A stretch of DNA of 64,000 bases from Leucothrix mucor DSM 2157 (GTDB lineage: Bacteria; Pseudomonadota; Gammaproteobacteria; Thiotrichales; Thiotrichaceae), in NCBI RefSeq assembly GCF_000419525.1, contig NZ_ATTE01000001.1, forward strand, positions 2,278,655-2,342,654, given 5' to 3'. Made by a program: the position numbers and the translations under genes. Each line of letters starts with the position of its first letter. Within the stretch, counting starts at the first letter, position 1. The notes under the pieces were generated by a model. It saw nothing but the letters and a program-made list of their open reading frames with translations, was not told where the DNA came from and made no database searches. Of this stretch, positions 55,237-64,000 are shown in pieces.

Positions 55237-56271
55237 TTATTGTACTTTGGTTTGTCCTTGATCAACCAAAGCTTGCAGGCGGTGGCGAATCTTTTTAGGA
55301 ACTTCGGCAATTATTTCTTTACGGGCGACACTAATCGCATTGGCGTATGACAAGCTGTCAGCACCGCCATGACTTTTAATCACAATACCCTGCAGTCCGA
55401 GAAAGCTAGCGCCATTATAGAGCCGGGGATCAAACTGTTTTTGTACTGATTTCAGCACCGGCATCGCAACTAATGCCATCAGTTTGGTTAACCAGTTTCT
55501 CGTAAATTCTTTTTTCAGGATGCTGGCTAGCATTTTGGCTAAGCCTTCTGTGGTTTTTAGTGCCACATTGCCAACAAAGCCATCACAGACAACCACATCA
55601 ACCCGATTACTGAAGATGTCATCTCCTTCTACATAACCAATATAATTCAGTTTCCCCTGACGGAGCAAACGATTCGCCGCTTTTACCTGCTCATTACCCT
55701 TAATATCTTCCTGACCGATATTTAAAAGACCAACAGAGGGGTTTTCAATACCATCAACCGCTCGGGCTAACTCAGACCCCATTACCGCAAACTGGTATAA
55801 ATGCTCCGCTGTTGAGTCGATATTGGCACCAAGGTCTAATACGTGGGTATGACCTTTGTCAGCGGGGATCGGGCTACAAATTGCAGGGCGATCAATCCCC
55901 GGTAAGGTACGCAGCACAAAACGTGCGGTTGCCATCAGTGCGCCGGTATTACCCGCGCTCACGGTTGCATCAGCCAAATCTTCTTTGACCAAATTAATGG
56001 CAACACGCATTGAGGAGTCTTTTTTACCACGAAGTGCTAGTGCTGGAGGCTCATCCATACCGACAGTTTGTGAGGCATGATGAACAGTAAGGCGAGGATT
56101 ATCTAGTGCGTTGTGTGATTCAAGCGCGGCTTTCAGCTGCGTTTCATCACCCACCAGAACAAGGGATATATCATCGTACCGCTCTAAGGCTGCAAGGGCT
56201 GCAGGTACGGTGACTGAAAGGCCATGATCCCCACCCATGGCATCCAAAGATATACGGTAGTGTGAGCTCAT
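55237..56271 (-). CDS. plsX: Phosphate acyltransferase PlsX
   Basis: It makes acyl-phosphate from acyl-ACP for phospholipid synthesis. The protein has 344 residues from ATG 56271 (GGAAG six bases before); the in-frame TTG at 56283 overlaps that site. It opens [20 protein letters not shown] and has [40 protein letters not shown] and [17 protein letters not shown]. It is a peripheral membrane protein. A perfect hairpin separates it from rpmF, so its level may be set separately. Confidence 0.96.
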   Translation of the reverse strand: MSSHYRISLDAMGGDHGLSVTVPAALAALERYDDISLVLVGDETQLKAALESHNALDNPRLTVHHASQTVGMDEPPALALRGKKDSSMRVAINLVKEDLADATVSAGNTGALMATARFVLRTLPGIDRPAICSPIPADKGHTHVLDLGANIDSTAEHLYQFAVMGSELARAVDGIENPSVGLLNIGQEDIKGNEQVKAANRLLRQGKLNYIGYVEGDDIFSNRVDVVVCDGFVGNVALKTTEGLAKMLASILKKEFTRNWLTKLMALVAMPVLKSVQKQFDPRLYNGASFLGLQGIVIKSHGGADSLSYANAISVARKEIIAEVPKKIRHRLQALVDQGQTKVQ

Positions 56272-56309
56272 ATTGGCTTCCAAAAATCTTTTATGGGATC
56301 TTTATGACG

Positions 56310-56338
56310 CAAAATCGCGGGACAGGCCCGCGATTTTG
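56310..56338 (-). terminator. Hairpin between rpmF and plsX
   Basis: A perfect 12-bp stem (CAAAATCGCGGG with CCCGCGATTTTG) and a 5-base loop lie 30 bases past rpmF and 39 before plsX. The right arm ends in TTTTG on the minus strand, so it may be a partial terminator or an mRNA processing or stability element. Confidence 0.65.
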
Positions 56339-56367
56339 AGTATTTGTTGAGCGTACGCTAGTGCGTA

Positions 56368-56577
56368 TTACTCAGCGCTATCTTCAGACTCATCTTCAAC
56401 TTGAGCTTTAGAAGCAATAACTTGGCGACCACGGTAGAACCCATCTGGAGTCATGTGGTGACGCAGGTGAGTCTCACCTGATACCGGATCCACAGACAAT
56501 GTTGCTGCGGTCAGGGCATCGTGTGAACGACGCATGCCACGTCTGGAACGTGATTTTTTACTTTTCTGTACTGCCAT
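56368..56577 (-). CDS. rpmF: 50S ribosomal protein L32
   Basis: This 69-residue ribosomal protein begins [20 protein letters not shown] and has the [17 protein letters not shown] core. It is the cysteine-free type, so it does not use a zinc ribbon. An acidic tail of about 12 residues (EDESEDSAE) extends it beyond the E. coli form (57 residues). It lies between yceD and plsX, as in most gammaproteobacteria. Confidence 0.97.
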   Translation of the reverse strand: MAVQKSKKSRSRRGMRRSHDALTAATLSVDPVSGETHLRHHMTPDGFYRGRQVIASKAQVEDESEDSAE

Positions 56578-56614
56578 GGTTTGTTACTCCAAATAAGCAA
56601 GCGCCTAGTGGTGC

Positions 56615-57148
56615 TTAGGACTGATTGCCTGGGTTCTTAAGGTTTTGCAGCACCGCAAAAGGATTTTCTTTTGCCTCTTCCAGTGCCTGCGATACGGTTT
56701 CAGGCGACGCTTCAATCAATGGCCGGAAAGGCTCGCACTGATCATGCATCACCAACTGGGGAATCCCCAACAACACTTCATCTTCGATGAAATCCTGAAT
56801 GGAGATCCGACTGTCTTCAACTAGATAAGTTTCATAGCCTGCCTGCAGGCGCTGAGCGTCTTCGTCGCTACTAACCAAAACCAAATCAATTGGCTGATCA
56901 ATAGGCATACTCATCGGCTCCATGCATCGCTGGCACACTAATGTTAACTCACCACTTGCCTGCCCGCGAATCGCCGGCAAACCGGATTCATTCCTATAAA
57001 ATGACAAACTCACAGATACAGTTCCACTGTCATCCGCGAGCAGATCAGAAATTCGTGTGAAGCTCTTAATCTCTAACGCACCATCGAGCTCTCTAGCTTG
57101 CTCGACTAAACGATAGGGATTTACTTCTATAGGTAACCTAGTTGACAT
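56615..57148 (-). CDS. yceD: YceD family protein (DUF177)
   Basis: From ATG 57148 the protein has 177 residues. It has the DUF177 features VCQRCMEPMSMPIDQPIDLVL (CxxC pair) and an acidic middle, and ends ENPFAVLQNLKN. The family is linked to 23S rRNA accumulation or ribosome biogenesis in bacteria and plants. It always precedes rpmF. The ATG has no ribosome site: a TATAAT box lies only ten bases upstream, so its mRNA may begin almost at the ATG (separate entry). A GTG nine codons further up lies upstream of that -10 box and is unlikely. Confidence 0.92.
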   Translation of the reverse strand: MSTRLPIEVNPYRLVEQARELDGALEIKSFTRISDLLADDSGTVSVSLSFYRNESGLPAIRGQASGELTLVCQRCMEPMSMPIDQPIDLVLVSSDEDAQRLQAGYETYLVEDSRISIQDFIEDEVLLGIPQLVMHDQCEPFRPLIEASPETVSQALEEAKENPFAVLQNLKNPGNQS

Positions 57149-57157
57149 AAGCGCGGG

Positions 57158-57187
57158 ATTATAGGAATTTCTCACTACCTATGTAAA
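57158..57187 (-). promoter_or_regulatory. Predicted sigma-70 promoter of yceD-rpmF
   Basis: The minus strand has TTTACA (57187-57182), an 18-base spacer and a perfect TATAAT (57163-57158). Transcription would begin near 57151, two or three bases before the yceD ATG, predicting a nearly leaderless message. Confidence 0.6.
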
Positions 57188-57341
57188 GCATTATTCTCGG
57201 ATTTTAACCACAAGGTCGCTCTCAGTGGAAAGCAGTCCGGAAATGATCCAATCAGGCACCCATTATTATATGTATGATTCTGCCATGCATTTATGCCCGA
57301 TCGATGACGACGATACCCATTAATTAAGATGTCTCCCTACT

Positions 57342-57929
57342 ATGAAACATAAACACCCTATTATTCTGGCTTCCAGCTCAGTCTTTCGTAAAGAACTGCT
57401 TAGTCGCTTAGATTTGCCGTTTGAAACAGACTCACCCGATATCGACGAGAGTCAGTTATTAGGTGAATCACCTGAAGACTATGTAAAAAGACTATCTCTG
57501 GAAAAAGCTCAAGCGGTTGCTCATCGCCATAAACACGCGTTAATCATCGCTTCTGATCAATGCAGCGTTGTAGCGGGTAAGATTAACGGCAAACCGGGGC
57601 ATCATGATGTTGCCATTCAACAACTACAGGAAAGCTCGGGACAGCAAGTCAGCTTCTTAACCGGCCTTTGCGTCATGGATAGTGAAACGGGTGACTACCA
57701 ATTAGATCAAGTCCCCTACTTTGTGAACTTTCGCGAGTTGAATCAGACAGAGATAGAGCGTTACTTAATTAAAGAGAAGCCTTATAACTGTGCGGGTAGT
57801 TTTAAATCGGAAGGTTTAGGGATTACTTTATTTAAACGCATGCATGGTGATGACCCAACAGCACTGATCGGCCTGCCATTAATACGGCTTTGTGAAATGT
57901 TGCGCAGTTATGAGATTAAACTCCCGTAA
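57342..57929 (+). CDS. Maf/YceF-type nucleoside triphosphate pyrophosphatase
   Basis: The 195-residue protein has the Maf core ILASSSVFRKELLSRLDLPF, DESQLLGESPEDYVKRLSLE and ALIIASDQCSVVAGKI. YceF-type members hydrolyse 7-methyl-GTP and related nucleotides, which keeps unusual nucleotides out of nucleic acids. It sits divergent from yceD-rpmF, as yceF does in E. coli, supporting the YceF assignment. No clear ribosome site is seen before the ATG. Confidence 0.93.
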   Translation: MKHKHPIILASSSVFRKELLSRLDLPFETDSPDIDESQLLGESPEDYVKRLSLEKAQAVAHRHKHALIIASDQCSVVAGKINGKPGHHDVAIQQLQESSGQQVSFLTGLCVMDSETGDYQLDQVPYFVNFRELNQTEIERYLIKEKPYNCAGSFKSEGLGITLFKRMHGDDPTALIGLPLIRLCEMLRSYEIKLP

Positions 57930-58065
57930 TTAGTCGCGAAAAGCTACAAACTATAAAATTATTGTGTTTACGCCTCCGGCACTGGACAGTACAATAGCGC
58001 CCCAATTGCCCTCTGGGCACTGAAGTATTTGGATTTTAACATTTTATATCAATTTGGAGTCTCTT

Positions 58066-58497
58066 GTGGCTATCGAACGTACTATCTCAATCATCAAGCC
58101 TGATGCAGTAGCAAAAAATGTAATCGGTCAAATCTATGCTCGCTTTGAAGCAGCTGGCCTGACTGTTGTTGCCGCTAAAATGAAGCAACTGAGCCAAGCT
58201 GACGCTGAAGGCTTTTACGCTGTACACAGCGAGCGCCCTTTCTTTAAAGATTTGGTCTCTTTCATGACTTCTGGTCCTGTTATGATTCAAGTTCTGGAAG
58301 GCGAGAACGCTGTTGCTAAAAACCGTGAGCTAATGGGTGCAACTAACCCAGCTGATGCTGATGCTGGCACTATCCGTGCAGATTTCGCGTCAAGCATCGA
58401 CGAAAATGCTGTTCATGGTTCAGACAGTGCAGAGAATGCTAAAATAGAGATGGATTTCTTCTTTGGCGCGGACGAAGTCTGCCCACGCCTACGTTAA
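58066..58497 (+). CDS. ndk: Nucleoside diphosphate kinase
   Basis: It transfers the gamma-phosphate between nucleoside di- and triphosphates. The protein has 143 residues from GTG 58066 (GGAG six bases before), opening [20 protein letters not shown]. The catalytic histidine is in [20 protein letters not shown] and the nucleotide site in [19 protein letters not shown]. An in-frame TTG at 58054 overlaps the ribosome site and is not used. It begins the run ndk-rlmN-pilW-rodZ, the usual order in gammaproteobacteria. Confidence 0.96.
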   Translation: MAIERTISIIKPDAVAKNVIGQIYARFEAAGLTVVAAKMKQLSQADAEGFYAVHSERPFFKDLVSFMTSGPVMIQVLEGENAVAKNRELMGATNPADADAGTIRADFASSIDENAVHGSDSAENAKIEMDFFFGADEVCPRLR

Positions 58498-58507
58498 GGT
58501 TAAAAAA

Positions 58508-59620
58508 ATGAGTCAAGCGGGTGCGAAAAAAATTAATCTACTCGATATGAGTAGTGAGAAAATGAAAGCTTTCTTACAGGAACGCGGTGAGAAGCCTTTT
58601 CGCGCCACGCAATTGATCAAATGGCTGCATCAGCATCAAGCTGAGTCGCTCGATCAAATGACGAATATCAGCAAAGCTATGCGGGCGAATCTGGCGGAAA
58701 TCGCCGAGATTCGTTTGCCTGAAGTTGTGCTGGACAAAGCCTCTGCCGACGGCACCCACAAGTGGGTACTCCGTCTGGCAGATGGCAATTGTATTGAAAT
58801 GGTGTTCATTCCCGAAAGTGATCGAGGCACGCTCTGTGTTTCTTCGCAAGTCGGTTGCGCACTAGACTGCACTTTTTGCTCCACTGCCCGCCAAGGCTTC
58901 AGCCGTAATCTTACCGTTGGTGAAATCATTGGCCAGTTGTGGATTGCTAAGAAGACCCTGCAACCCGACCCACTGGGTAATCGCGTCGTCAGTAACGTCG
59001 TGATGATGGGCATGGGTGAGCCACTGCTCAACTTTGAAAACGTGATCGATGCCATGTCGCTAATGTTAGATGACAATGCCTACGGCTTGAGCAAGCGTCG
59101 CGTCACTCTCAGCACCTCCGGTGTAATCCCAGCAATGGACCGTATGCGTGAGCGTATTGATGTCTCATTGGCCGTTTCTCTACATGCACCTAATGATGAG
59201 CTGCGCGACAAGCTGGTACCGGTTAATAAAAAGTACCCTATCAAAGATTTAATTGCAGCCTGCCATCGTTTTCTTGATGGTAAAGCAGCCCGCGAACACA
59301 TCACCATGGAATATGTGATGTTGGATGGCGTGAATGATTCTGATGAACATGCGCGCGAACTCATCCAAACCCTGAAAGGACTCTCCGTTAAAGTAAATCT
59401 CATTCCGTTTAATCCGTTCCCGGAAACACGCTACAAGCGTTCATCCAATAACCGGATTCATCGCTTTTATGAGATTTTGAATAATGCCGGAATGGTAGTG
59501 ATGACCCGCAAGACCCGCGGTGATGACATCGATGCTGCCTGTGGTCAACTTGCCGGACAGGTAAATGACCGTAGTCGTCGCACGATACACTTTGCCAAGA
59601 TGGAACAAGAGACCAGCTAA
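58508..59620 (+). CDS. rlmN: Dual-specificity RNA methyltransferase RlmN
   Basis: This radical SAM enzyme methylates C2 of A2503 in 23S rRNA and A37 of some tRNAs. The 370-residue protein has the Fe-S motif [17 protein letters not shown] (CxxxCxxC), the [12 protein letters not shown] loop, LSTSGVIP and [17 protein letters not shown]. The C-terminal methyl-acceptor cysteine is in [16 protein letters not shown] at 58508 is used; the open frame from 58463 lies inside ndk. The gap after ndk is 10 bases. Confidence 0.96.
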   Translation: MSQAGAKKINLLDMSSEKMKAFLQERGEKPFRATQLIKWLHQHQAESLDQMTNISKAMRANLAEIAEIRLPEVVLDKASADGTHKWVLRLADGNCIEMVFIPESDRGTLCVSSQVGCALDCTFCSTARQGFSRNLTVGEIIGQLWIAKKTLQPDPLGNRVVSNVVMMGMGEPLLNFENVIDAMSLMLDDNAYGLSKRRVTLSTSGVIPAMDRMRERIDVSLAVSLHAPNDELRDKLVPVNKKYPIKDLIAACHRFLDGKAAREHITMEYVMLDGVNDSDEHARELIQTLKGLSVKVNLIPFNPFPETRYKRSSNNRIHRFYEILNNAGMVVMTRKTRGDDIDAACGQLAGQVNDRSRRTIHFAKMEQETS

Positions 59621-59623
59621 CCA

Positions 59624-60382
59624 ATGAAGTCCACAATAACAATAATAAAAAAACTCACATTGTTTACCGTATTGATCACCAGCTTGGGTGCCTGCAGCAG
59701 CAATGACACCCGACCGGTTGAAAAAAAAGACTCTGCCGCCACGTATAATGCCCGCTTAGGTGCAGAGTACACCGGCAAAGGTCGCCTCAACCTTGCTAAC
59801 GAAAAGCTTCAGAAAGCTTTAGAACAAGATCCCAACTCAGCAGACGCACATCATTATTACGCCATACTGCAGCAGCGACTGGGTGCAGATGATAAAGCGG
59901 ATGTCCACTTCCGCCGCGCCATGCAATTATCCCCCAAAGATCCGCAGCTACTAAACAACTATGGCTCGCACCTTTGCAAGGTCGGACGATACCAGGAAGC
60001 AAGCAAACAATTTCTGGCAGCAATTAATGATCCCCTTTATACTACGCCTGAATTCGCATACACTAACGCGGGAATTTGTATCAGAAGCTCAGGTGACACC
60101 AGTCAGGCGGAAGCGTACTTCCGTAAGGCGCTGGAATCAAAGCCAACCTTCGGCTCTGCCTTGTACCAAATGGCAAAACTTAAATACGATCAAGGTGATT
60201 ACGCTCGCGCTCAAGCCTTTTTGCAACGGTATCATCAACGGAATCGTGAGGAAGCTGAAACACTATCCCTGTGCGCCAAGATCAATACAAAATTAGGTGA
60301 TCAGGTTGGTGCTGAACGATGCCGAAATAAATTGGCAGGCACCATCTCAAACAGTAAAGAATTCGCAGAATTTGGCGGCTGA
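59624..60382 (+). CDS. pilW: Type IV pilus biogenesis/stability lipoprotein PilW (PilF)
   Basis: The 252-residue protein has a lipoprotein signal (LITSLGAC, C24) and about five TPR repeats (for example SADAHHYYAILQQRLGADDK and DPQLLNNYGSHLCKVGRYQEA). In type IV pilus systems this outer-membrane lipoprotein is needed for PilQ secretin assembly. Its position between rlmN and rodZ is the standard one. The ATG lies three bases after the rlmN stop. No other pilus gene is in the window, so the presence of a full pilus system is inferred, not seen. Confidence 0.92.
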   Translation: MKSTITIIKKLTLFTVLITSLGACSSNDTRPVEKKDSAATYNARLGAEYTGKGRLNLANEKLQKALEQDPNSADAHHYYAILQQRLGADDKADVHFRRAMQLSPKDPQLLNNYGSHLCKVGRYQEASKQFLAAINDPLYTTPEFAYTNAGICIRSSGDTSQAEAYFRKALESKPTFGSALYQMAKLKYDQGDYARAQAFLQRYHQRNREEAETLSLCAKINTKLGDQVGAERCRNKLAGTISNSKEFAEFGG

Positions 60383-60432
60383 CCACGTTAACACGGAGGT
60401 TGGCGCAACAATATAAATGGAATTAGGTATTC

Positions 60433-61482
60433 ATGGCAGTAGAGCAATCGATCGATGCAGCGGCAGACACAGCTGAAGTAAAACCCGGTGATTTGACCAC
60501 TATTTTCAGGCAGCACAGAGAAGAACACGGCCTGAATGTAAACCAAGTTGCTGAGGCCCTTTGCCTATCGCCAAAAATTATTACCGCATTAGAAGCCGAA
60601 AAATTCGACATGCTGCCGGAGCCGCCTTACGTTCGCGGCTATCTGCGCAGCTTTGCGAAATTTATCGAAATTGATGCGACCGAAATGGTCAATGCCTACG
60701 AGAAACTGCGTGGTGCTAATCCGAACGAATTGGATTATCGCTTCACGACCTCTCCAGCGTCTACTGCCCGCAAACGCAAAGGCGCCTCTGCTGGTATTAT
60801 GAAGTTTGGCTTCCTGATTGTATTACTCGGTTTATTGGCAATTTTGTCGATGATTCCGGGCGTACGTGATTGGGCGGGCAATACCTGGAATAGCTTTTCT
60901 GAGAAATCAGATCCAAACTCCGCACTGACCAACAATAGTGATAACCCCCTACTGACTGGCAACATCCCTGCCCCACTGCCGATTGATGACAGTGAAGAAG
61001 ATACTGAATCTGAAGCCCCTGGCTCTACAGAAACAGCTGACGCAGATGGCACCACAACAGAAGCAGGCACAGAGACCGCTGCGGCTAACACTGGTTTTCC
61101 AGGCGTTGGTAATGGTCCTGTCTCTGCCGACACACCAGCGGATACTGCAGAAGCAGACACGACTGAAGAAACGGATGCAGCCGACAGCGCTGAAGAGACA
61201 GAAACTGCAGACGCCACTGACGCAGCAGTTGATGTGCCTGAAGGCAGCTCACAGCTAAAGCTTAGCTTCAATGATGAAGTATGGATGCGAATCCGCGATT
61301 CCAGTAACAAGACCTTATTCGAATCACTGTCACAAAAAGGTGATGCGAAAGAATTAGTATTGGCTAAACCACTGACAGTACGAGTCGGTAATGCGCAGCA
61401 GCTGGAAATCACCGTTGACGGCAAGCCATTTGATATGACTCCTTTTATCCGCGGTAGCGTGGCCAATTTCACCATCGAATAA
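60433..61482 (+). CDS. rodZ: Cytoskeletal protein RodZ
   Basis: The 349-residue protein has an N-terminal helix-turn-helix (about residues 16-85: EEHGLNVNQVAEALCLSPKI, PYVRGYLRSFAKFIEID) and one membrane helix (about 118-137). An acidic linker (about 180-270) rich in T, A, D and E follows, then a C-terminal periplasmic DUF4115 domain (about 275-347). RodZ links MreB to the elongation machinery and so to rod shape. mreB is not in the window. The antisense frame over the linker is low-complexity and not a gene. Confidence 0.94.
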   Translation: MAVEQSIDAAADTAEVKPGDLTTIFRQHREEHGLNVNQVAEALCLSPKIITALEAEKFDMLPEPPYVRGYLRSFAKFIEIDATEMVNAYEKLRGANPNELDYRFTTSPASTARKRKGASAGIMKFGFLIVLLGLLAILSMIPGVRDWAGNTWNSFSEKSDPNSALTNNSDNPLLTGNIPAPLPIDDSEEDTESEAPGSTETADADGTTTEAGTETAAANTGFPGVGNGPVSADTPADTAEADTTEETDAADSAEETETADATDAAVDVPEGSSQLKLSFNDEVWMRIRDSSNKTLFESLSQKGDAKELVLAKPLTVRVGNAQQLEITVDGKPFDMTPFIRGSVANFTIE

Positions 61483-61506
61483 ACGATCTGAACTGATACA
61501 ACACTC

Positions 61507-62793
61507 ATGGCTAAAATTATTCAATCGATCCGCGGGATGCATGACATCCTGCCGGATCAGTCTGCCGCTTGGCAGTATCTGGAAGGGACAATCCGCACCC
61601 TCTTCACCCAATACGGCTACCGGGAGCTACGGACTCCGGTTCTGGAATCCACTGAGCTTTTCTGCCGCTCTATCGGTGAAGTAACCGATATTGTTGAAAA
61701 AGAAATGTACACCTTTGAAGACCGCAATGGCGATAGCCTAACGCTGCGTCCTGAGTGTACCGCTAGCTGTGTACGTGCTGGCATTCAAAATGGTCTGCTG
61801 TACAACCAGCAACAACGGATTTGGTATATCGGCCCGATGTTCCGCCATGAGCGCCCTCAAAAAGGCCGCTACCGCCAGTTTTATCAGGCCGGTATCGAGA
61901 CTTACGGCATTCCGGGACCTGATATCGACGCTGAAGTGGTGGCTATCTCTGCAAGATTGTGGCGCTTATTAGGCCTGCGCAATGTGGAGCTGCAGATCAA
62001 TTCACTGGGTAGCAGCGAAGCCCGTGCAGCCTACCGTGACATTTTAGTGGCTTATCTGACAGAGCATGAAGCGCAACTGGATGAAGATTCCAAGCGCCGA
62101 ATGCTGAGCAATCCACTGCGCGTACTGGACAGCAAGAACCCTGATTTAGCTGAGCTTATTGAAGCGGCACCTAAGTTGCTGGATCACTTAGATGATGAGT
62201 CCAAACAGCACTTTGAGCGCTTCCAGCAGTTACTGACTGATATGGGCATTCCTTTTGTCGTGAATACTCGCTTGGTTCGCGGCTTGGATTACTACAGCCG
62301 TACAGTATTTGAGTGGGTTACTACGGAGCTTGGCACCCAAGGCACTATCTGTGCTGGTGGGCGTTACGATGGCTTGGTTGAGCAGCTAGGCGGTAAGCCA
62401 ACGGCTGGCCTTGGCTTTGCTATGGGTCTGGAACGTATTCTGCTGTTACTGGAAGAGCAATCCATTGAGATTCCAAGTTTAGCGCCTCATGCTTATCTAT
62501 TGATGCAAGGCGACGCGGCTGAGCGTGAAGGCCTGAAACTGGCAGAAACCCTGCGGGATAACGTCTCTGGTTTACGAATCATGAGCAACTGCGCCTCTGC
62601 CAGCTTTAAATCACAAATGAAGCGTGCCGATAAATCCGGCGCGCAGTATGCAATCATCCTTGGTGACAATGAAATCAACGAAGGCGTTGTTAGCCTCAAG
62701 CCGTTAAACGGTGGCGAGCAGCAGCAGTTGAGCCAAGATGCATTAATTGAACATCTGACACACATAGTTTCAACGGAGAATAATAATGGCTGA
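61507..62793 (+). CDS. hisS: Histidine--tRNA ligase
   Basis: This class II synthetase has 428 residues (E. coli 424). It opens [20 protein letters not shown], motif 2 is [20 protein letters not shown], the histidine A loop is [14 protein letters not shown] and motif 3 is [15 protein letters not shown]. It charges tRNA-His. It lies 24 bases after rodZ. In E. coli and Pseudomonas ispG lies between these genes; here it is missing. The stop overlaps yfgM by eight bases. Confidence 0.97.
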   Translation: MAKIIQSIRGMHDILPDQSAAWQYLEGTIRTLFTQYGYRELRTPVLESTELFCRSIGEVTDIVEKEMYTFEDRNGDSLTLRPECTASCVRAGIQNGLLYNQQQRIWYIGPMFRHERPQKGRYRQFYQAGIETYGIPGPDIDAEVVAISARLWRLLGLRNVELQINSLGSSEARAAYRDILVAYLTEHEAQLDEDSKRRMLSNPLRVLDSKNPDLAELIEAAPKLLDHLDDESKQHFERFQQLLTDMGIPFVVNTRLVRGLDYYSRTVFEWVTTELGTQGTICAGGRYDGLVEQLGGKPTAGLGFAMGLERILLLLEEQSIEIPSLAPHAYLLMQGDAAEREGLKLAETLRDNVSGLRIMSNCASASFKSQMKRADKSGAQYAIILGDNEINEGVVSLKPLNGGEQQQLSQDALIEHLTHIVSTENNNG

Positions 62794-63397
62794 TGAATTA
62801 AAGACTGATGAGGAACGGGCAGAAGAACTCAAAGCCTGGTGGCGCTCGAATGGCACATCTGTATTAGCAGGTATTGCTATCGCCATCGGTGGTGTATTCG
62901 GCTGGCAGCAATGGCAGAACTACCAACAGAATGAATCTGAAGCAGGCTCTGCACAACTGCAGGCAGCTCAAGCATCTGATGCGAATAAAGTCACTGCACT
63001 TAAAGCCGTTACTGAAGAATACAGCTCAACACCTTATGGCGCCTTAGCGGCACTGTCTGTCGCAGCTGAAACCAGCCAGACGGATGCAGACGCTACTATT
63101 GCAGCCTTAAAGCAAGCGATGGAAGCAAAAGATCCTAATGTTGCAGACATTGCTCGCCTGCGTTTGGCACGAGCTTATATTGCAGCTGGAAAATTGGGCG
63201 AAGCAGAAACTTTGCTGGATACCAAGATGGCGGTCGCATACACTTCTTTAGTTGAAGAGCTAAAAGGTGACTTATTCGTTGCCAAAAAAGATTTGGAAAA
63301 TGCACGCATTGCCTACGACAAGGCGATTCTTAGTGCGGGAACAAACTCCGCAGAATACCTGAGAATGAAGCGTGATAACCTTGGTAAAGGAGCGTAA
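62786..63397 (+). CDS. yfgM: YfgM family ancillary SecYEG translocon subunit
   Basis: The 203-residue protein opens with [22 protein letters not shown] and one membrane helix (about residues 25-44), then a periplasmic TPR-like domain, matching E. coli YfgM (206). YfgM works with PpiD at the Sec translocon in chaperoning exported proteins. It overlaps the hisS end by eight bases and precedes bamB by three, the standard order. Confidence 0.93.
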   Translation: MADELKTDEERAEELKAWWRSNGTSVLAGIAIAIGGVFGWQQWQNYQQNESEAGSAQLQAAQASDANKVTALKAVTEEYSSTPYGALAALSVAAETSQTDADATIAALKQAMEAKDPNVADIARLRLARAYIAAGKLGEAETLLDTKMAVAYTSLVEELKGDLFVAKKDLENARIAYDKAILSAGTNSAEYLRMKRDNLGKGA

Positions 63398-63400
63398 TTA

Positions 63401-64000
63401 GTGAATAGCAGACTACCCACTTATCTTAAGCATGGCTTGTTAACCGTTGCAATCAGTGTTGCGGTTGCAGGCTGTAGTGGACAATCCTTTCCGGGTAGTC
63501 AGCTCTTGGGCGGACAGCAGAATGCTTATGTGCCGCCGAAGATTAAAGCACTAAAACCTGTGACTGCCTCAGTTAAAACGCTGTGGCAAGTTAAAACCGC
63601 ATCGTCGGTTAGCAGTGTTCGCATTCACCCTTACGTAAATGATGTAGCAGTTTATACCGCTGCCGGTGGCACCGTGTCTGCCTGGAACAAAACCACGGGC
63701 CGCGCGCTCTGGTCTAATCCGGTTGGCGAGCTAATCAGTGCTGGCGTAAACGGTGGCGAAGGCAAAGTCTATGTTGGAACCCGCAGCGGTAAAGCACTAG
63801 CGCTGGATGCCAACACTGGTAAAATTCTCTGGATTGCACCGCTAGGCACTGAAGTACTGGCTGTTTCTCCATCATCTAACGGTAACTTAGCTTTCCGTAC
63901 CATCGATGGAAAATTAGTTGGTCTTGACAGTAATACTGGTGAGCAAGCTTGGGTACGCCAGCAACGCACTCCACAGCTTTCAAGCTATGGCGCCAGCGTG
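63401..64000 (+). CDS. bamB: Outer membrane protein assembly factor BamB, N-terminal part
   Basis: This lipoprotein of the BAM complex inserts beta-barrels into the outer membrane. The gene runs off the window end after 200 codons. GTG at 63401 has AAAGGAG about eight bases upstream. It has a lipoprotein signal ending VAVAGC and the first propeller blades with the repeats GRALWSNPVGELISAGV, GKVYVGTRSGKALALDANTG and GKILWIAPL. The position after yfgM is standard, and der is expected beyond the edge. Confidence 0.96.
   Translation, partial: MNSRLPTYLKHGLLTVAISVAVAGCSGQSFPGSQLLGGQQNAYVPPKIKALKPVTASVKTLWQVKTASSVSSVRIHPYVNDVAVYTAAGGTVSAWNKTTGRALWSNPVGELISAGVNGGEGKVYVGTRSGKALALDANTGKILWIAPLGTEVLAVSPSSNGNLAFRTIDGKLVGLDSNTGEQAWVRQQRTPQLSSYGASV

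Noticed and set aside
55224-55310. 29-residue N-terminal extension of FabH
   Set aside because: It lies within the plsX end; FabH homology begins at MYSRITGTG, which has its own ribosome site.
60735-61508. 257-residue antisense frame opposite rodZ
   Set aside because: It is a low-complexity S/A/V-rich shadow of the acidic rodZ linker with no family match.

Overview
The window looks like a piece of a gammaproteobacterial chromosome of moderate GC. The gene sets prfB-lysS, leuS-lptE, yceD-rpmF-plsX-fabH, ndk-rlmN-pilW-rodZ-hisS-yfgM-bamB and recBCD all fit that class. The sulfur assimilation pair, polyhydroxyalkanoate-type genes and marine-type hypothetical families make a Thiotrichales-like bacterium plausible, but this is inference and no rRNA is present to settle it. 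There is no sign of phage, insertion sequences or CRISPR. Most genes are densely packed housekeeping genes. The accessory interest lies at about 5-12 kb, 18-24 kb, 27-36 kb and 39-40 kb.

Layout: 1-179 is the start of a class A penicillin-binding protein gene (leftward). 0.4-1.7 kb holds an NlpC/P60 peptidase and a Kbp-like BON-LysM protein. 1.8-4.4 kb is prfB-lysS, where prfB carries the autoregulatory +1 frameshift. yajQ follows. 5.1-12.0 kb is a leftward four-gene envelope cluster: a 4-TM protein of unknown family, a protein built like a class A PBP but lacking the key catalytic residues in both domains, a membrane-anchored BON-OmpA protein, and a membrane-anchored coiled coil with a helical C-terminal domain. 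I recognise no named system with this composition, and it is the best candidate for an undescribed one.

12-27.4 kb holds an aldo/keto reductase, recD-recB, a tandem pair of diguanylate cyclases, a GDPD phosphodiesterase, a CPXCG protein, a YdjM-like membrane protein, a sorbosone-dehydrogenase-like protein and recC (split from recBD by these genes). 27.5-36.5 kb holds a PAS-GGDEF-EAL protein, an EmrE-type SMR pump, a two-nuclease fusion (EEP plus endonuclease I-like), an MFS transporter, a thiolase and a secreted PHB-depolymerase-like esterase with a long lysine-rich tail. 36.5-39.4 kb is feoABC behind a perfect Fur-type palindrome. 39.6-45.6 kb holds a DUF2892 protein, an ACC deaminase/D-cysteine desulfhydrase homolog, ribA, a cysH-thioredoxin pair, a DEAD-box helicase, a DUF72 protein and tRNA-Ser(UGA).

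45.7-57.1 kb (mostly leftward) runs DUF1820, a frameshifted lytic transglycosylase, lptE, leuS, fbp (rightward), pgsA, uvrC, fabH, plsX, rpmF and yceD. 57.3-64 kb (rightward) runs maf, ndk, rlmN, pilW, rodZ, hisS, yfgM and the start of bamB. ispG is missing from its usual place between rodZ and hisS, and holA from after lptE. Cell-wall and envelope functions recur across the window (PBP1B, NlpC/P60, pseudo-PBP cluster, lytic transglycosylase, LptE, RodZ, BamB), as does cyclic-di-GMP signalling (two GGDEF proteins, one GGDEF-EAL protein, and possibly YajQ).
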